The translations under genes and the position numbers were made by a program. This document shows positions 62,601-64,000 of a stretch of 64,000 bases of DNA, one piece after another. The first letter of the stretch is position 1. Every line of letters starts with the position of its first letter. The notes under the pieces are model-generated. The model was not told the DNA's origin, did no database searches, and was given only the letters and a program-made list of their open reading frames with translations. This DNA is from Paenibacillus elgii NBRC 100335 (lineage in GTDB: Bacteria > Bacillota > Bacilli > Paenibacillales > NBRC-103111): the NCBI RefSeq assembly GCF_004000865.1, contig NZ_BIMB01000034.1, forward strand, positions 1 to 64,000, given 5' to 3'.

Positions 62601-63209
62601 CTAGAACAGCACCTGCTGTTCGTAAACGATGTTTCTTAGAAACGTTTTTCGATGCATCGCCGACGGGCCATATTCCGCCAGACGCTCTCGATGCATTTTT
62701 GTCGCATATCCTTTATGTATCGCAATGCCGTACTCCGGAAATTCCATATCCCATTGCAAGCACATGCGGTCCCTTGTCACTTTCGCAATAATGGAAGCGG
62801 CTGCGATCGACTGGCTTAAAGCATCGCCGTGTATAACGGCAAGCTGCTCCACGTCCACATCGACTTTCTCGGCATCGACAAGCAGCGAATCGGGAACGGG
62901 GTCCAGCTGTTCGACCGCACGTTTCATCGCGAGCCGCGCCGCCTGCTTAATATTGATCCGTTCGATCGTATCGACGTCCGCCACCCCGATGCCGATGGAC
63001 AGCGCCTCCTGCCGGATCACATCATATAACGCTTCCCGCTTCTTCTCGCTTAATTTCTTCGAATCGTCGACGCCTTCGAGCACCAGACCTTTTGGCAAAA
63101 TAACCGCAGCAGCCACCACATCGCCGAATAAGCAGCCACGTCCGACCTCGTCAACTCCGGCCACGAGCGTCCTTCCCCGACCCCAGAGCTCTTGTTCGTA
63201 TTCCAGCAT
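62601..63209 (-). CDS. rnhB: Ribonuclease HII
   Basis: RNase HII cuts at ribonucleotides embedded in DNA. The protein of about 202 residues has the catalytic D20 and E21 in LVAGVDEVGRGCLFGDVV, a further aspartate in SLLVDAEKVDVD and the C-terminal HKGYATKMHRERLAEYGPSA. I chose ATG at 63209 because it gives MLEYEQELWG and a nearby GAGG; an open frame reaches to 63308 but its N-terminus is unlike the family. Confidence 0.94.
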   Translation of the reverse strand: MLEYEQELWGRGRTLVAGVDEVGRGCLFGDVVAAAVILPKGLVLEGVDDSKKLSEKKREALYDVIRQEALSIGIGVADVDTIERINIKQAARLAMKRAVEQLDPVPDSLLVDAEKVDVDVEQLAVIHGDALSQSIAAASIIAKVTRDRMCLQWDMEFPEYGIAIHKGYATKMHRERLAEYGPSAMHRKTFLRNIVYEQQVLF

Positions 63210-63300
63210 TTCCTCACCCGCATTTCCTGCGCCAAAATTCGACCTAGTCTTTCGCCATGATGTTCCATTATACCGCAGGATTCGGGAGCTGCCTATCCCC

Positions 63301-63789
63301 TTACGCATAAAACCGCGAATTCAAGCTTTTTCTCGTCTCGTCCAATAAATGTAAAATCAAGCTTTTCCCTTCTGCCGTCAACGTATAGTACTCTGTGGAA
63401 CGACCCAGATCCACGAACAAACGGTCGTTATTATGAGCAAGCCAAAAGTACAACAGATTCTCTCTGCCATCCTTCAAGCTTAGAGCGATCGACATGTCGG
63501 GGGGCCGAATGTCCAATTTGGCCGTCTCCGCAGATGCTACCTGTATCGCTTCGAGAAACTGTCCGATCGCATTCCGGGAAACGATCGAACCTGTATTGCC
63601 CGACGAATCGGTAATGATCAGGCTCGCAATATCTTCCGCCCGAATATGATGCGGCTGGCCCCAAGTCCGTTTTCCGACAACCATGTCTCTTCCCGCCTCA
63701 TGATTGCAAGCACTGAGCAATCCGATGCCGAATAAAGCGGCGGCAACGGCCATCCGCATCCGTATTTTCCACTCGTTCATTCCGTTCAT
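63301..63789 (-). CDS. Putative lipoprotein of unknown function
   Basis: The protein of about 162 residues begins with a basic stretch and a lipobox (MAVAAALFGIGLLSACNHEA), so it should be lipid-anchored outside the membrane. The mature part has a region around SLIITDSSGNTGSIVSRNAI and LSLKDGRENLLYFWLAHNND that looks like a compact alpha/beta domain. I do not recognise the family. ATG at 63789 or 63780 are both possible. It stands after the strong terminator at the right edge and before rnhB. Confidence 0.68.
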   Translation of the reverse strand: MNGMNEWKIRMRMAVAAALFGIGLLSACNHEAGRDMVVGKRTWGQPHHIRAEDIASLIITDSSGNTGSIVSRNAIGQFLEAIQVASAETAKLDIRPPDMSIALSLKDGRENLLYFWLAHNNDRLFVDLGRSTEYYTLTAEGKSLILHLLDETRKSLNSRFYA

Positions 63790-63907
63790 TTTCTCACGCC
63801 TTTCAGCAGCTCTATCTATAAATACAGGACGTCGCACCCAACCGTTTTGTTTCTTGTCCCCAACCAAAAATTTTCAAGGGTCTGTCCACTACGACTGCGA
63901 CTGCCCC

Positions 63908-63950
63908 AAAAAAACAAAAGGACCCGATTATGGAGTACCATAATCAAGTC
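63908..63950 (-). terminator. Strong terminator at the right edge
   Basis: A 13 bp stem (GACTTGATTATGG / CCATAATCGGGTC, one G-U pair) with a four-base loop is followed by a long uridine-rich tract. It ends the transcript entering from the right of the window. Confidence 0.88.
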
Positions 63951-63961
63951 CATGAACGATG

Positions 63962-64000
63962 CTACGAATTACCGAGCTCCGCTGCAAGAGAGGGATCAGA
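63962..64000 (-). CDS. Possible 3' end of a gene entering from the right
   Basis: One minus-strand frame reads SDPSLAAELGNS then a stop at 63962-63964, and the strong terminator follows 11 bases later. This fits the C-terminus of an upstream gene, but 12 residues are too few to identify it or to be sure of the frame. Confidence 0.3.
   Translation of the reverse strand, partial: SDPSLAAELGNS

Overview
This 64 kb window is a chromosomal core segment of a Gram-positive, motile Firmicute, most likely Paenibacillus or a close relative in Paenibacillaceae. The evidence is a moderately high GC content, PolC-type replicase, strong AGGAGG ribosome binding sites with many TTG and GTG starts, a SigD-type flagellar sigma factor, FliY plus CheC/CheD chemotaxis, CodY, and a gene order that closely follows the Bacillus subtilis nusA-polC, rpsB-tsf-pyrH-frr and sucCD-topA-codY-fla/che regions. 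Almost every gene lies on the minus strand, so transcription runs from high to low coordinates. The only clear plus-strand gene is a comM-like AAA ATPase. I see no tRNA, rRNA, CRISPR array, prophage or insertion sequence.

Reading in the direction of transcription from the right end, the first genes are a lipoprotein of unknown function, rnhB, a FliK-like protein (YlqG type), a small FlhB C-domain-like protein (YlqH type) and a YraN family protein. The plus-strand comM gene meets them tail to tail. Then come a small zinc-ribbon protein, sucC-sucD with a strong terminator, dprA, topA, trmFO, a terminator, hslV-hslU, and codY with its terminator.

From about 47.8 kb down to 16.6 kb there is one essentially continuous fla/che operon: flgB, flgC, fliE, fliF, fliG, fliH, fliI, fliJ, a MotE/YlxF-like protein, fliK, flgD, a TIGR02530-type protein, flgG/flgE, swrD, fliL, fliM, fliY, cheY, fliO, fliP, fliQ, fliR, flhB, flhA, flhF, flhG, cheB, cheA, cheW, cheC, cheD, a two-helix membrane protein, sigD, a FapA/DUF342 protein, and three small poorly known proteins, ending in a rho-independent terminator. 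It encodes the rod and hook parts, the MS and C rings, the type III export gate and ATPase, the chemotaxis relay, and the sigma factor for the late genes. Many neighbours overlap by 4 to 11 bases, which implies translational coupling.

Below 16.5 kb lie translation and envelope genes: rpsB (own sigma-A promoter and a structured leader), tsf, pyrH, frr, uppS, cdsA, dxr, rseP and proS. A roughly 165 bp imperfect inverted repeat follows, then polC. The last operon is rimP-nusA-rnpM-rplGA-infB. It has a near-consensus promoter just after polC and a leader of about 225 nt with a perfect 10 bp hairpin, a layout that fits NusA-dependent attenuation. infB runs off the left edge.

Most of the window is ordinary core genome and I found no clear new defence or mobile system. 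The most interesting items are the YlqG/YlqH-like pair far from the flagellar operon, the poorly known tail of the fla/che operon, the rimP and rpsB leaders, the polC-proS inverted repeat, an HslV with a six-residue presequence, and the lack of a codV/xerC gene where B. subtilis has one.
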